NCBI GenBank assembly: GCA_030123525.1
Contig: CP126125.1
Location: 310,001-374,000, forward strand
Length of the DNA stretch: 64,000 bases
Origin: ELB16-189 sp018266435
GTDB lineage: Bacteria > Bacteroidota > Bacteroidia > Cytophagales > Cyclobacteriaceae
Reading direction: 5' to 3'
The notes beneath the pieces are model-generated. The model saw only the letters and a list, made by a program, of their open reading frames with translations, did no database searches and had not been told where the DNA came from. Shown in pieces: positions 1-8,034 of the stretch (positions within the stretch are counted from its first letter, which is position 1; each line of letters begins with the position of its first letter). A program made the translations under genes and the position numbers.

Positions 1-1
1 C

Positions 2-517
2 AGTACACTGGATTTTTCTAATGAAGCGTTAAATGCAGCTGAGAAGGGATTTAAGAAATTGAGCAATGCATTGTCATCGGTAAAAAAAATGCGGTTGACA
101 AAAAACTCATCCAATCCTGAACTTGAAAAAAGTCTACTCCATCAGATTGACCGGTGTTTTATAAACATGAGTGATGACTTCAACACCGCCAAAACCCTGG
201 CTGTACTTTTTGAAATGGCCTCACAAATCAATACGTTGGCCGGTGCGAAAGAAATCATATTGAGCGAAAATGTGTTCGAGAAATTCAAGTCCACCTACCT
301 TTCCATGATGGAAGACGTACTCGGGCTGACCGAAGAAAGTGGCGGCAACCATGAGTTATTAAACGGTACGGTCAACGTATTAATCAACCTGAGAAAAAAA
401 GTACGAGCCGATAAAAATTTTGCACTCTCCGACAGGATACGTGATGACCTGAAAGCCATTGGCATTCAGCTAAAAGATGGAAAAGACGGAGAGATGAGTT
501 ATGAAATTGAGTCTTGA
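2..517 (+). CDS. cysS: Cysteine--tRNA ligase, C-terminal part (5' end outside window)
   Basis: Only the 3' end of the gene is visible. The frame is already open at base 2, so the TTG at 59 is internal and not a start. The first residues read STLDFSNEAL, a block typical of class I cysteinyl-tRNA synthetases, followed by the helical DALR/anticodon-binding region (MSDDFNTAKTLAVLFE). The enzyme charges tRNA-Cys in the cytoplasm. About 171 residues are present of the 460-500 usual for the family. It ends with TGA at 515-517; yidD follows 51 bases downstream on the same strand and may be co-transcribed. The family assignment is firm; the catalytic HIGH and KMSKS parts lie outside the window. Confidence 0.93.
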   Translation, partial: STLDFSNEALNAAEKGFKKLSNALSSVKKMRLTKNSSNPELEKSLLHQIDRCFINMSDDFNTAKTLAVLFEMASQINTLAGAKEIILSENVFEKFKSTYLSMMEDVLGLTEESGGNHELLNGTVNVLINLRKKVRADKNFALSDRIRDDLKAIGIQLKDGKDGEMSYEIES

Positions 518-568
518 GATGTACAAAACGTAAGTCTCACCACTCAGTGCTAATTACTTACTACCACA

Positions 569-802
569 GTGTTCAAAAAAATTTTCATACTCCCCATACG
601 CTTTTATCAATTGGCCATCTCCCCTTATCTCGGGGCACACTGCCGGCATACGCCATCGTGTTCGCAATATGCCATCGAAGCGATTCAGGAGTGGGGCGTG
701 ATCAAGGGCATCTGGTTAGGTACCAAACGCATTGCCCGTTGTCATCCGTGGGGCACAAGCGGTTATGATCCGGTGCCAAAGAATTCAAGACTCAAAGACT
801 AA
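569..802 (+). CDS. yidD: Membrane protein insertion efficiency factor YidD
   Basis: A 77-residue protein with the YidD (DUF37/haemolytic domain) pattern: an amphipathic N-terminus (YQLAISPYLG), then the CRHTPSCSQYAIEAI and CHPWGTSGYDPVP blocks with the conserved cysteines. YidD helps YidC insert inner-membrane proteins and lies on the cytoplasmic face of the membrane. Length matches the family (70-90 aa). The start is GTG at 569; no better ATG lies upstream in frame. It is normally found in the rpmH-rnpA-yidD-yidC cluster, so its place after cysS is a separated location, seen also in other Bacteroidota. An overlapping frame at 514-768 is an artefact of this gene. Confidence 0.93.
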   Translation: MFKKIFILPIRFYQLAISPYLGAHCRHTPSCSQYAIEAIQEWGVIKGIWLGTKRIARCHPWGTSGYDPVPKNSRLKD

Positions 803-827
803 CATTCAAGAGATTTTAATCTTAGGT

Positions 828-844
828 TAACCGGGCACCGGTTA
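828..844. other. Perfect short inverted repeat after yidD
   Basis: TAACCGG and CCGGTTA (7-bp arms) are separated by three bases, 26 bases after the yidD stop. It could form a small hairpin at the end of the cysS-yidD transcript. No clear T-run follows, so it is not called a terminator. Confidence 0.35.
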
Positions 845-942
845 GGTTCTCTGCGCGGCCGGAAAATATTATTTTAAAATTCCTCTTCCTTCCTTGAAAC
901 TTCGATTTTAAATCTTGAATTTGGAAACTACAATTTCAATGT

Positions 943-2682
943 ATGCCTTTCCAGATCAAGAAAAATCCTAAAACGTACGATGTCGTCATTGTTGGGTCAG
1001 GAGCCGGTGGCGGCATGGCCTCTTACATTCTTTCACAGGCAGGAGTAAAAGTGCTTTTGCTCGAAGCCGGGCCCATGTATGATCCGGCAAAAAACATTAT
1101 GCAGCTCAAGTGGCCGTATGAGTCACCGCGCAGGGGTGCCAGCACTAAGTACAGAAACTTTGGAGATTTTGATGCTGCGTATGGCGGTTGGCAGTTGGAT
1201 GGCGAACCCTATACGCACAAAGATGGAACCAAATTCGATTGGTTTCGCTCGCGTATGTTGGGCGGACGCACCAACCATTGGGGAAGAATCTCTCTCCGCT
1301 TCGGCCCTAAAGATTTTAAACGCAAAAGCATTGATGGCCTGGGTGATGATTGGCCCATCGGCTACGAAGACATTGCTCCCTTTTATGACAAAGTCGATCA
1401 ACTGATTGGTGTCTTTGGTTCGAAAGAAAATTTACCCAACGACCCCGACAGCATTTTCCTTCCGCCACCCAAGCCTCGTCTGCACGAAATGTTCATCAAA
1501 GAGGCCGGAACAGCCCTGAACATTCCGGTCATTCCATCGCGCTTGTCAATCTTAACCCGACCCATTAATAAAGACCGCGGGGCCTGCTTCTTCTGCTCAC
1601 AATGTAACCGGGGTTGCACCGTGTATGGCGATTTTTCTTCTTCATCCGTGCTGGTAAACCCCGCTTTGAAAACCGGCAATGTTGACCTGATTACCAACGC
1701 CATGGCACGCGAAGTAATAACCAACAGTGAAGGAAAACCCACCGGCATTTCGTATGTAAACAAAGATGACGGACAGGAATACGAAGTGAAAGGCCAGGTA
1801 ATTATACTCGCAGCCAGTGCTTGCGAATCTGCCCGAATATTGCTCAATTCTAAATCAGCAACACATCCTAACGGGTTGGCCAACTCAAGCAACGTAGTCG
1901 GAAAATATTTGCATGACTCCACCGGAGCTGGCATGGGAGGTATTCTTCCAAAATTAGTCGGGCGTAAACGCTACAACGAAGACGGAGTAGGTGGCATGCA
2001 TGTGTACACACCTTGGTGGCTCGACAATAAAAAACTTGATTTTGCACGGGGTTATCACATCGAGTATTACGGAGGCATGAGCATGCCCGGTTACGGGTTT
2101 GGATTCGGCATGCAAAACCTCAATGGAAAATACCCTGGCCGAGATGGAAAACAAAAAGAAGCTGGAGGATACGGAGCTTCACTAAAAGACGATTACCGTT
2201 ATTTTTACGGAGCCACCTTTGGCATGGACGGCCGTGGAGAAGCCATTGCGCGCGAAGACAACTATTGCGAAATCGATCCTACTACGGTGGATAAATATGG
2301 AATTCCGGTGCTGCGGTTCCATTATAAATGGAGCGATCAGGAAATCAAACAGGCGAAGCACATGAAAGACACCTTTCGCGAAATTATCCATAAGGCCGGA
2401 GGCGTAATAACCTGGGGCGATAATGACACAGCAGAAAATAATTACGGACTTACCAACCCCGGGCAAATTATTCATGAGGTAGGCACCACGCGCATGGGAA
2501 ATGATCCTAAAAAATCAGTGCTCAATAAATTCAACCAGGCACACGAGTGCAAAAATTTATTTGTAATGGATGGTGGCCCCTTTGTTTCGCAAGCCGATAA
2601 AAACCCTACGTGGACCATTTTAGCCTTAGCAATGCGCGCCTCAGAGTACTTGATGGATGAAATGAAAAAACAAAACTTATAA
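943..2682 (+). CDS. GMC family FAD-dependent oxidoreductase
   Basis: A 579-residue glucose-methanol-choline oxidoreductase. The Rossmann FAD motif GSGAGGG is at residues 18-24 with LLEAGP about 20 residues later; GRTNHWGR follows near residue 108; the C-terminal GMC domain has HEVGTTRMG and NPTWTILALA, carrying the family's active-site His and Asn. A cysteine cluster (ACFFCSQCNRGC, about residues 214-225) is typical of the gluconate/sorbitol dehydrogenase-like branch. No signal peptide is seen, but the next gene encodes the small exported subunit 3, and such pairs are usually secreted together through Tat by hitch-hiking. Likely substrate is a sugar or polyol; the specificity cannot be read from the sequence. 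Confidence 0.92.
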   Translation: MPFQIKKNPKTYDVVIVGSGAGGGMASYILSQAGVKVLLLEAGPMYDPAKNIMQLKWPYESPRRGASTKYRNFGDFDAAYGGWQLDGEPYTHKDGTKFDWFRSRMLGGRTNHWGRISLRFGPKDFKRKSIDGLGDDWPIGYEDIAPFYDKVDQLIGVFGSKENLPNDPDSIFLPPPKPRLHEMFIKEAGTALNIPVIPSRLSILTRPINKDRGACFFCSQCNRGCTVYGDFSSSSVLVNPALKTGNVDLITNAMAREVITNSEGKPTGISYVNKDDGQEYEVKGQVIILAASACESARILLNSKSATHPNGLANSSNVVGKYLHDSTGAGMGGILPKLVGRKRYNEDGVGGMHVYTPWWLDNKKLDFARGYHIEYYGGMSMPGYGFGFGMQNLNGKYPGRDGKQKEAGGYGASLKDDYRYFYGATFGMDGRGEAIAREDNYCEIDPTTVDKYGIPVLRFHYKWSDQEIKQAKHMKDTFREIIHKAGGVITWGDNDTAENNYGLTNPGQIIHEVGTTRMGNDPKKSVLNKFNQAHECKNLFVMDGGPFVSQADKNPTWTILALAMRASEYLMDEMKKQNL

Positions 2683-2746
2683 TATAAACATCAGTAACAC
2701 GACTTACGATTGTCTTGCCACTTATGTCTTACTATTTATTACTACT

Positions 2747-3406
2747 ATGGACAGAAGAAAATACTTAAAAACACTGGCAGTCAGCACGGTGGGTGTTGCC
2801 TCGGCTGCTGCCTTGATTGAATCGTGCAAACCGGAAGAAAAAAATCAGGAGGTAATCAACACTCCTACGATTGACCGAACACCCGATGAACTCAAGCACG
2901 ACAGTCAGCTTCAGGCGGATAAGTTTTTTAACGAACATGAACTGGCTACAATTGCCGTGCTGGCCGATATCATCATCCCCAAAGACGACACTTCGGGCAG
3001 CGCCACCGATGCCAAAGTACCAGACTTCATCGAGTTCATCGTAAAAGACATGCCCAGTCATCAAACGCCCATGCGAGGAGGCTTGAAATGGCTCGACCTG
3101 CAGTGTGGCAAAAAATACACCAACGCTTTCATTGACTGCACACACGCGCAACAAATAGAATTGATAGACCAAATTGCATTTCCTGAAAAAGCTAAACCTG
3201 AAATGCAACAAGGTGTAGCGTTCTTTAACCTGATGCGTAACCTGACCGCCACCGGGTTTTTCACCAGCAAAATCGGAATTGAAGATTTAGGGTATGTCGG
3301 CAATCGACCCAATCAATGGAATGGAGTTCCGCAAGATGTGCTTGACCAATATGGATTAACGTACGACCAAAAAACGCTGGACGAATGTGTGAAATTCGAT
3401 AGCTGA
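2747..3406 (+). CDS. Gluconate 2-dehydrogenase subunit 3 family lipoprotein
   Basis: A 219-residue protein of the gluconate 2-dehydrogenase subunit 3 family, the small partner of membrane GMC dehydrogenases. The N-terminus MDRRKYLKTL is a twin-arginine signal and ends in a lipobox (LIESC, Cys27), so it is probably Tat-exported and lipid-anchored. The core shows LATIAVLADIIIPKD and a terminal region with YDQKTLDECVKFD, family hallmarks. It starts 64 bases after the GMC gene on the same strand and is probably in one operon with it. The known role is to carry and chaperone the FAD subunit across the membrane; whether a cytochrome partner exists is not visible here. Confidence 0.87.
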   Translation: MDRRKYLKTLAVSTVGVASAAALIESCKPEEKNQEVINTPTIDRTPDELKHDSQLQADKFFNEHELATIAVLADIIIPKDDTSGSATDAKVPDFIEFIVKDMPSHQTPMRGGLKWLDLQCGKKYTNAFIDCTHAQQIELIDQIAFPEKAKPEMQQGVAFFNLMRNLTATGFFTSKIGIEDLGYVGNRPNQWNGVPQDVLDQYGLTYDQKTLDECVKFDS

Positions 3407-3523
3407 AAATTTATTTTTATTATTTCAAATCTCACCGTTCAAAATTCAATGTCAAAAAAAAATTGAAACATGAACAAGCTGAGTCTTTAGTTTATTGAAT
3501 CTTGAACCTTAACTGTTGAACAC

Positions 3524-4942
3524 ATGATCTCTCGTAGAAAATTCATCACACAGGCCGCCACGGCAGCCACCGCATTTACCATCGTTCCCCGTTTTGTTTT
3601 AGGCAAAGGGCACATCGCACCCAGCGACACCTTGTATATTGCCGGCATAGGCGTGGGCGGCAAGGGCACCAGCGACCTCACCGGCTTTGCCGGATCGCCA
3701 GATGGAAAAACGGTAGGTAGCCCTCATGCCAAAGTAGTTTTCCTCTGCGATGCAGACGATCGCCAGGCGGTAACATCCAAACGAAACTTTCCGAATGCCA
3801 AATACTACAAAGACTTTCGCAAGATGTTGGATAAAGAGCACAAAGGCATTGATGCCTGCTCAGTATCTACCCCTGATCATACCCACGCAGTAGCCGCCAT
3901 GGCCGCCATGCAATTGGGCAAGCACGTGTACTTGCAAAAACCCTTAACCCACGACATCTACGAAGCCCGCATGCTTACTCAAGCCGCTCGCCAATACAAA
4001 GTGGTAACCCAAATGGGCAACCAGGGCGGCAGTGGCGATGATGTGCGCTCAATGAAAGAATGGTACGATGCAGGATTAATCGGTGATGTAACTAATGTAA
4101 TCTGCTGGACCAACCGGCCCGTATGGCCACAAGGTGTTGCTACACCTACCGGTAAATTTGATGTACCCAAAGAACTCGATTGGGATTTGTGGCTCGGCCC
4201 GGCTAAATCAATTGAATATAATCCTGCCTACCTCCCCTTTAACTGGCGCGGCTGGTGGGCATTTGGCACCGGTGCACTCGGAGACATGGCTTGCCATATC
4301 ATGGATCCGGTGTTTCGCATCTTACCAATAGATTACCCAAGTGAAGTGGAGTGCAGCACGAGCACAATCTGGAATGGTGTATTCTCTGAATCCCACCATG
4401 ACGACAGTTGCCCGGTATCATCTATCGTTCATTTCAAATATCCCGGAAAGAATGGCAAACCTGATATTGAACTCTCCTGGATGGATGGTGGTCTCCTTCC
4501 CAAACGACCGAACGAACTTCTTCCTGATGAGCCAATGGGCAACTGGGACGGGGGCGTAATCTTCGAGGGAACAAAAGGAAAAATCATGGCCGATTGCTAT
4601 GGAGAAAACCCCCGCTTGCTTCCAACCAAATTGATGAAAGAAGTTTCATTTCCCAAACAAACGCTGGCGCGCGTGCCCGAGGGGCACTATGTGCAATGGG
4701 TAAACGCTTGCATCAAAGGATATGGCAACGCAGAAACCAGTTCAAACTTTGATTATGCCGGACCGTTTACCGAAAGCGTACTCATGGGCAATCTCGCCAT
4801 ACGTAGTTATGCCTTGCGGCAAGAGGGAAAGTATCCTGGCAGAAAAAAATTGTTGTGGGATGCGAAAAACATGAAGATCACCAACTTTGATGAAGCCAAC
4901 CAATTTGTGAAGAGAGAATACCGTGCCGGCTGGAAACTTTAA
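3524..4942 (+). CDS. Tat-exported Gfo/Idh/MocA family oxidoreductase (copy 1)
   Basis: A 472-residue Gfo/Idh/MocA protein. A Tat signal (MISRRKFITQAATAATAF) precedes a Rossmann fold with GIGVGGKGTSDL; the family EKP-type lysine is present as QKPLTHD. The second half is the usual alpha/beta domain, ending KNMKITNFDEANQFVKREYR. Such exported, NAD(P)-retaining enzymes act on glycosides or sugar derivatives in the periplasm; in Bacteroidota they occur with GMC dehydrogenases in 3-keto-glycoside pathways (family knowledge; substrate here inferred). The gene at 15455-16876 is a close paralogue in the same direction. A strong inverted repeat 107 bases downstream probably ends the transcript. Confidence 0.92.
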   Translation: MISRRKFITQAATAATAFTIVPRFVLGKGHIAPSDTLYIAGIGVGGKGTSDLTGFAGSPDGKTVGSPHAKVVFLCDADDRQAVTSKRNFPNAKYYKDFRKMLDKEHKGIDACSVSTPDHTHAVAAMAAMQLGKHVYLQKPLTHDIYEARMLTQAARQYKVVTQMGNQGGSGDDVRSMKEWYDAGLIGDVTNVICWTNRPVWPQGVATPTGKFDVPKELDWDLWLGPAKSIEYNPAYLPFNWRGWWAFGTGALGDMACHIMDPVFRILPIDYPSEVECSTSTIWNGVFSESHHDDSCPVSSIVHFKYPGKNGKPDIELSWMDGGLLPKRPNELLPDEPMGNWDGGVIFEGTKGKIMADCYGENPRLLPTKLMKEVSFPKQTLARVPEGHYVQWVNACIKGYGNAETSSNFDYAGPFTESVLMGNLAIRSYALRQEGKYPGRKKLLWDAKNMKITNFDEANQFVKREYRAGWKL

Positions 4943-4991
4943 TTCAAGATTCAGAATTCAGCACTATGTTGAATACGGAATTTGAATTTTA

Positions 4992-5084
4992 TGACTCATT
5001 AAGTTTTATACCCCTAGAGTAGTTAACCGTATTCTTCAGAAATGAGTCAGAGAGGCTAATAAAATAAATTTTACTAACCTCTCT
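4992..5084. terminator. Two nested inverted repeats, probable terminator region
   Basis: TGACTCATT (4992-5000) is the inverse complement of AATGAGTCA (5041-5049). Directly after it a 17-base arm AGAGAGGCTAATAAAAT (5049-5065) faces ATTTTACTAACCTCTCT (5068-5084), pairing at 15 of 17 positions with a two-base loop. It follows the Gfo/Idh/MocA gene and stands at the left edge of the accessory region. It may be a bidirectional terminator or an insertion boundary; the sequence does not decide between these. Confidence 0.5.
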
Positions 5085-5232
5085 CCATTTCGTAGAGTTT
5101 ACAAAAAATGAAATTAGGCTTATGTTGGAATGGCGCAAACAAAAAACAAAGTACCAACTAACAACAACGAGCTGTTCGTAATTGCTTTTAATCGGGTGTG
5201 GTGTGGCAAGTGTAACGAATACCCAAAGAACA

Positions 5233-5742
5233 ATGACAAAACAAGAACTTATAAAAGCGTTTTATGACAATCACAAAGAAATGAGTGATTACATAAATTC
5301 ATTGACTGACGAACAGTTTGTTTACAGTCGTAACGGAAAATGGACAGCAGGGCAACAATTCAGTCACGTGTATTTGACGTTGTTGCCATTTCCTAAAATA
5401 CTTCCCTCAAAGGAATATATTGTGCAGAAATTCGGTAAAATAGATCGACCTATCTGGAGTTATAACACAGTAATTGAAAACTATTTTAAGACAAGCCGAC
5501 AAGCACCACAACAATTTATACCCGAACAAGTAAGTCCTCTACAGAAGGAAATAATTACAGGCGATTTGCAGAGAATTTTGTTAACCATTCAGCAGTTGTT
5601 AGACCAATATACAGATGAAGAACTTGACACGTTTGTTATTCCACACCCTTTACTTGGAAAGCTAACCATAAGAGAGGTGTTTTACTTAATGACTTACCAC
5701 GCTACACATCATTTAAGACAAATTGAACAAAACTTAGAATGA
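5233..5742 (+). CDS. DinB-like four-helix-bundle protein
   Basis: About 169 residues from the ATG at 5233; a frame extension to a TTG at 5182 is possible but adds an unlikely N-terminus. DinB/YfiT-type metal-binding four-helix bundle: an early helix with DEQF and KWTAGQQFSHVY (first His) and a terminal TYHATHHLRQIEQ helix (the other His ligands). Family members are divalent-metal enzymes, often thiol-S-transferases, or stress proteins; this one's reaction is unknown. It is the first gene of the AT-rich accessory stretch and is followed by a structured repeat region instead of a neighbour in the same operon. Confidence 0.8.
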   Translation: MTKQELIKAFYDNHKEMSDYINSLTDEQFVYSRNGKWTAGQQFSHVYLTLLPFPKILPSKEYIVQKFGKIDRPIWSYNTVIENYFKTSRQAPQQFIPEQVSPLQKEIITGDLQRILLTIQQLLDQYTDEELDTFVIPHPLLGKLTIREVFYLMTYHATHHLRQIEQNLE

Positions 5743-5970
5743 TTGATAAACTGAATATTAACTTTGCTCGGCTGAACAATAAAAAATATCAGCTACCACA
5801 GCCCATTGGCAATAGGCGGGCTAAACGGCTTCGTATCAACGGAAGTACAATATTCATCTCTTGTTCTTCGGTTGAAAATTAAGGCTAAAAATCGCGTCCA
5901 TAGCCAATGCGCGGCTCGTTATGGGCAGCCGCTTGACAAAACCGCAGACATCAAAAAACTATAAAAAATT
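5743..5970. repeat. Cassette-boundary-like repeat region 1
   Basis: Non-coding 228 bases between DinB and an AHSA1 gene. The right part contains a 23-base word (5898-5920, core GCCAATGCGCGGCTCGTT) that recurs exactly at 7049-7071. A left segment with CCATTGGCAATAGG (near 5808-5821) can pair with CCATAGCCAATG at the start of that word. The layout, two variable complementary arms with a conserved right end ending in GTT, resembles integron attC or similar gene-cassette sites of Bacteroidota. No integrase is in the window, so the comparison is structural only. Confidence 0.45.
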
Positions 5971-6420
5971 ATGACAACAAATAGAGTATCATTACACAGA
6001 GTACTAACTGCACAACTTGAAAAAGTGTTTCGTGCGTTTTCAGAACCATCAGCTATCGCTTCTTGGTTTCCGCCTTATGGTTTTGTCTGTAATGTCAAGG
6101 AAATGAACTTTGAAATAGGTGGACATTTTAAAATGAGTTTTATGAATTTTACAACTGGTAATAGTCATTCTTTTGGCGGGACTTATCTGGAAATTCGACC
6201 CAATGAATTTATAAAATTCAGCGACAAGTTTGATGACCCAAACTTACCAGGAGAGATAACAACAACTGTTACTTTTAAAAAAGTTCTGTGTGGTACGGAA
6301 ATAAAAATTGAACAATCAGGCATACCTGAAAAAATACCTGCTGAAATGTGTTATTTGGGTTGGCAAGAAAGTTTAGATAAATTAAAACGATTAGTTGAGC
6401 CTGAAATTCCAGATGCTTAA
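5971..6420 (+). CDS. SRPBCC (AHSA1-type) domain protein
   Basis: 149 residues of a START-like/Bet v1-fold protein of the AHSA1 (activator of Hsp90 ATPase homologue) type. The pattern is clear: VFRAFSEPSAIASWFPPYGF near the N-terminus, EIGGHFKMSF in the sheet region, and a C-terminal helix MCYLGWQESLDKLKRLVE. These small soluble proteins form a hydrophobic cavity; most bacterial members have no known ligand. With the VOC gene 51 bases downstream it forms a two-gene unit bracketed by exact 23-base direct repeats (5898-5920, 7049-7071), consistent with movement as one cassette. AT-rich relative to the flanking genes by inspection. Confidence 0.85.
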   Translation: MTTNRVSLHRVLTAQLEKVFRAFSEPSAIASWFPPYGFVCNVKEMNFEIGGHFKMSFMNFTTGNSHSFGGTYLEIRPNEFIKFSDKFDDPNLPGEITTTVTFKKVLCGTEIKIEQSGIPEKIPAEMCYLGWQESLDKLKRLVEPEIPDA

Positions 6421-6471
6421 TTTTCATAAACGCCACAGTTATAAAATAAAAATCAACCAAAATAAATCAAA

Positions 6472-6909
6472 ATGGCACACACATCTATTTATTTAAACTT
6501 TATGGGAAATGCAGAAGAAGCATTTAATCATTACAAAAAAGTTTTCAGGACAGAATTTTCTGCTCCTATTATAAAAATGGGAAGCATTCCAAATCAGGAA
6601 GGAATGCCTCCACTTTCAGAAGCCGAAAAAAACAAAGTGATGCATGTGGCTTTACCAATTCTTGGCGGAACTGAAATAATGGCAACGGACATGCTTGAAA
6701 GTATGGGACACAAATTAGTGGAAGGTAACAATGTTACCATTAGCCTAAACCCTGACACAAAAGACGAGGCCGACAGATTATTCAAGGAACTTTCTTCAGG
6801 AGGAAAAGAAGACATTCCACCACATGACGAATTTTGGGGATATTGGGGAACTTGTAAAGATAGATTTGGTATTCGTTGGATGTTTAACATTACAAATCAA
6901 CCTAAATAA
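6472..6909 (+). CDS. PhnB-like VOC family protein
   Basis: 145 residues in the PhnB/glyoxalase-like VOC fold: ISIYLNF-type opening (TSIYLNFMGNAEEAFNHY), a central MHVALPILGGTEIMATDM strand pair, and a closing FWGYWGTCKDRFGIRWMFN block typical of the DUF1338-unrelated PhnB (3-demethylubiquinone-methyltransferase-like) family. These proteins are cytoplasmic; their substrates are mostly unknown and this one may bind a small molecule or drug. It lies 51 bases after the AHSA1 gene and before a second cassette-like repeat region. Family call is firm, function open. Confidence 0.87.
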   Translation: MAHTSIYLNFMGNAEEAFNHYKKVFRTEFSAPIIKMGSIPNQEGMPPLSEAEKNKVMHVALPILGGTEIMATDMLESMGHKLVEGNNVTISLNPDTKDEADRLFKELSSGGKEDIPPHDEFWGYWGTCKDRFGIRWMFNITNQPK

Positions 6910-7107
6910 TTCATATATAGGAATGTGAATAAGAATGCGGTTCCCGATAACATGGTATTTGCACAAGCACGGCTGACGTAAGTAATTGAACAGTTGTGCT
7001 ACTATCAGCATTGAGCATAATTTCAGCTGACATTTTTTCAAACCTTGCCCATAGCCAATGCGCGGCTCGTTGTAAATAATTCTGAATTTGCTTTATTGTG
7101 AAACAAA
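6910..7107. repeat. Cassette-boundary-like repeat region 2
   Basis: 198 non-coding bases after the VOC gene. It ends with the second exact copy of the 23-base word (7049-7071) also found at 5898-5920, placed about 37 bases before the next start codon. The left part (GATAACATGG near 6946-6955) differs from region 1, as expected if each cassette brings its own left arm. Confidence 0.42.
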
Positions 7108-7869
7108 ATGAAAAAATCTAAAAGGATTCTTTTACTATTAGCAATACTAATTCTGGCACTTTCAATTATCTATTTCATTCCTGAAAGCAGAAAAAAAATT
7201 AAAACTCGTCACTTCACTTTCTTTTTTAGCAGTAGCATTGACACAGCGTCAATTGTTGAGCTTGCAAGTGCATTAGAAAACAGTTACTCAAAAACAAGTG
7301 CCGACCTAAGAACACAACCTTTAGACAACATTGAAACAAATATTTATTCTCAAAGGTGGAGATACATAAAAGCTACGGGAAACTGGACTGCTTCAGGCAA
7401 TATAGAGGGTATTTCAAAACTTCATTTTGTTGCACGGGCCTGGGGTGATAGTGATGGTAAAAAAGTTGCTGTTCATGAGTTTACCCACGCGGTAACGCTA
7501 AAATTACTTTTAGATAATGAAACGCAACCCGTAAGCTCAAAAGACTTTGACAAAAAATTTTCAAACTTTCCCACATGGCTTTGGGAAGCAATAAGTGTGT
7601 ATGAAGCCAACCAATTTATTGACCCAAAGACTTTACCTTATTTAAACAAACATTATCCAAGTATTTCAGAGCTTAACAATCGCACAAAAGGTGGGAAAAT
7701 TTATAGTTGCGGTTATACCATTATAGAATACATCTTGTCTAAATATGGGCAAGACAAATTAATCAATCTTATTAAAAATTATGGAGACTTAAAAAGCACA
7801 TTCAATGTAACTGATGACCAGTTTTGTAAAAACTGGTTTGAGTTTGTAACCGGAAAATACTTAAAATAA
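7108..7869 (+). CDS. Membrane-anchored gluzincin-type metallopeptidase
   Basis: 253 residues. An N-terminal hydrophobic segment (residues about 7-24) anchors or exports the protein. The zinc motif HEFTH (residues 123-127) is followed after 32 residues by WLWEAISVYEA, giving the third ligand Glu160; this is the HExxH...E arrangement of gluzincins such as the peptidase MA-like group. Substrate is unknown; the active site should face the periplasm. No operon partner: cassette-like repeats lie on both sides and the next gene is convergent. I recognise the fold class but not a named family. Confidence 0.72.
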   Translation: MKKSKRILLLLAILILALSIIYFIPESRKKIKTRHFTFFFSSSIDTASIVELASALENSYSKTSADLRTQPLDNIETNIYSQRWRYIKATGNWTASGNIEGISKLHFVARAWGDSDGKKVAVHEFTHAVTLKLLLDNETQPVSSKDFDKKFSNFPTWLWEAISVYEANQFIDPKTLPYLNKHYPSISELNNRTKGGKIYSCGYTIIEYILSKYGQDKLINLIKNYGDLKSTFNVTDDQFCKNWFEFVTGKYLK

Positions 7870-7877
7870 AACTACCG

Positions 7878-8004
7878 CTAACAATTTGCTTATTGCCGAA
7901 GGTCGAAATTCTTAGCACGGTCGCTCAATCGAAGTACCACAGTCTAACTCTGGCAAAAGGTTCAATGAAATTACTTCATCTCCGCCTTCGCAATACCTTG
8001 TTAG
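7878..8004. repeat. attC-like long inverted repeat between convergent genes
   Basis: Left arm 7878-7902 begins CTAACAATTTGC and ends GCCGAAGG; right arm 7985-8004 reads CCTTCGCAATACCTTGTTAG. The arms pair as CTAACAA/TTGTTAG plus an ATTGC(c)GAAGG/CCTTCGCAAT block with a small bulge. The CTAAC...GTTAG ends, imperfect arms and about 80-base spacer are the architecture of attC-type cassette sites. It lies in the 165-base gap between the peptidase and the alpha/beta hydrolase. Confidence 0.5.
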
Positions 8005-8034
8005 TTGTTTGTTGTTTTACTACTACGACTATGT

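Noticed and set aside
514..768. Frame overlapping yidD with an upstream ATG
   Set aside because: It is an out-of-frame shadow; the YidD motifs are all in the 569-802 frame.
5133..5232. Longer DinB protein starting at the TTG at 5182
   Set aside because: The extra residues do not match the family and the ATG at 5233 gives a standard N-terminus.
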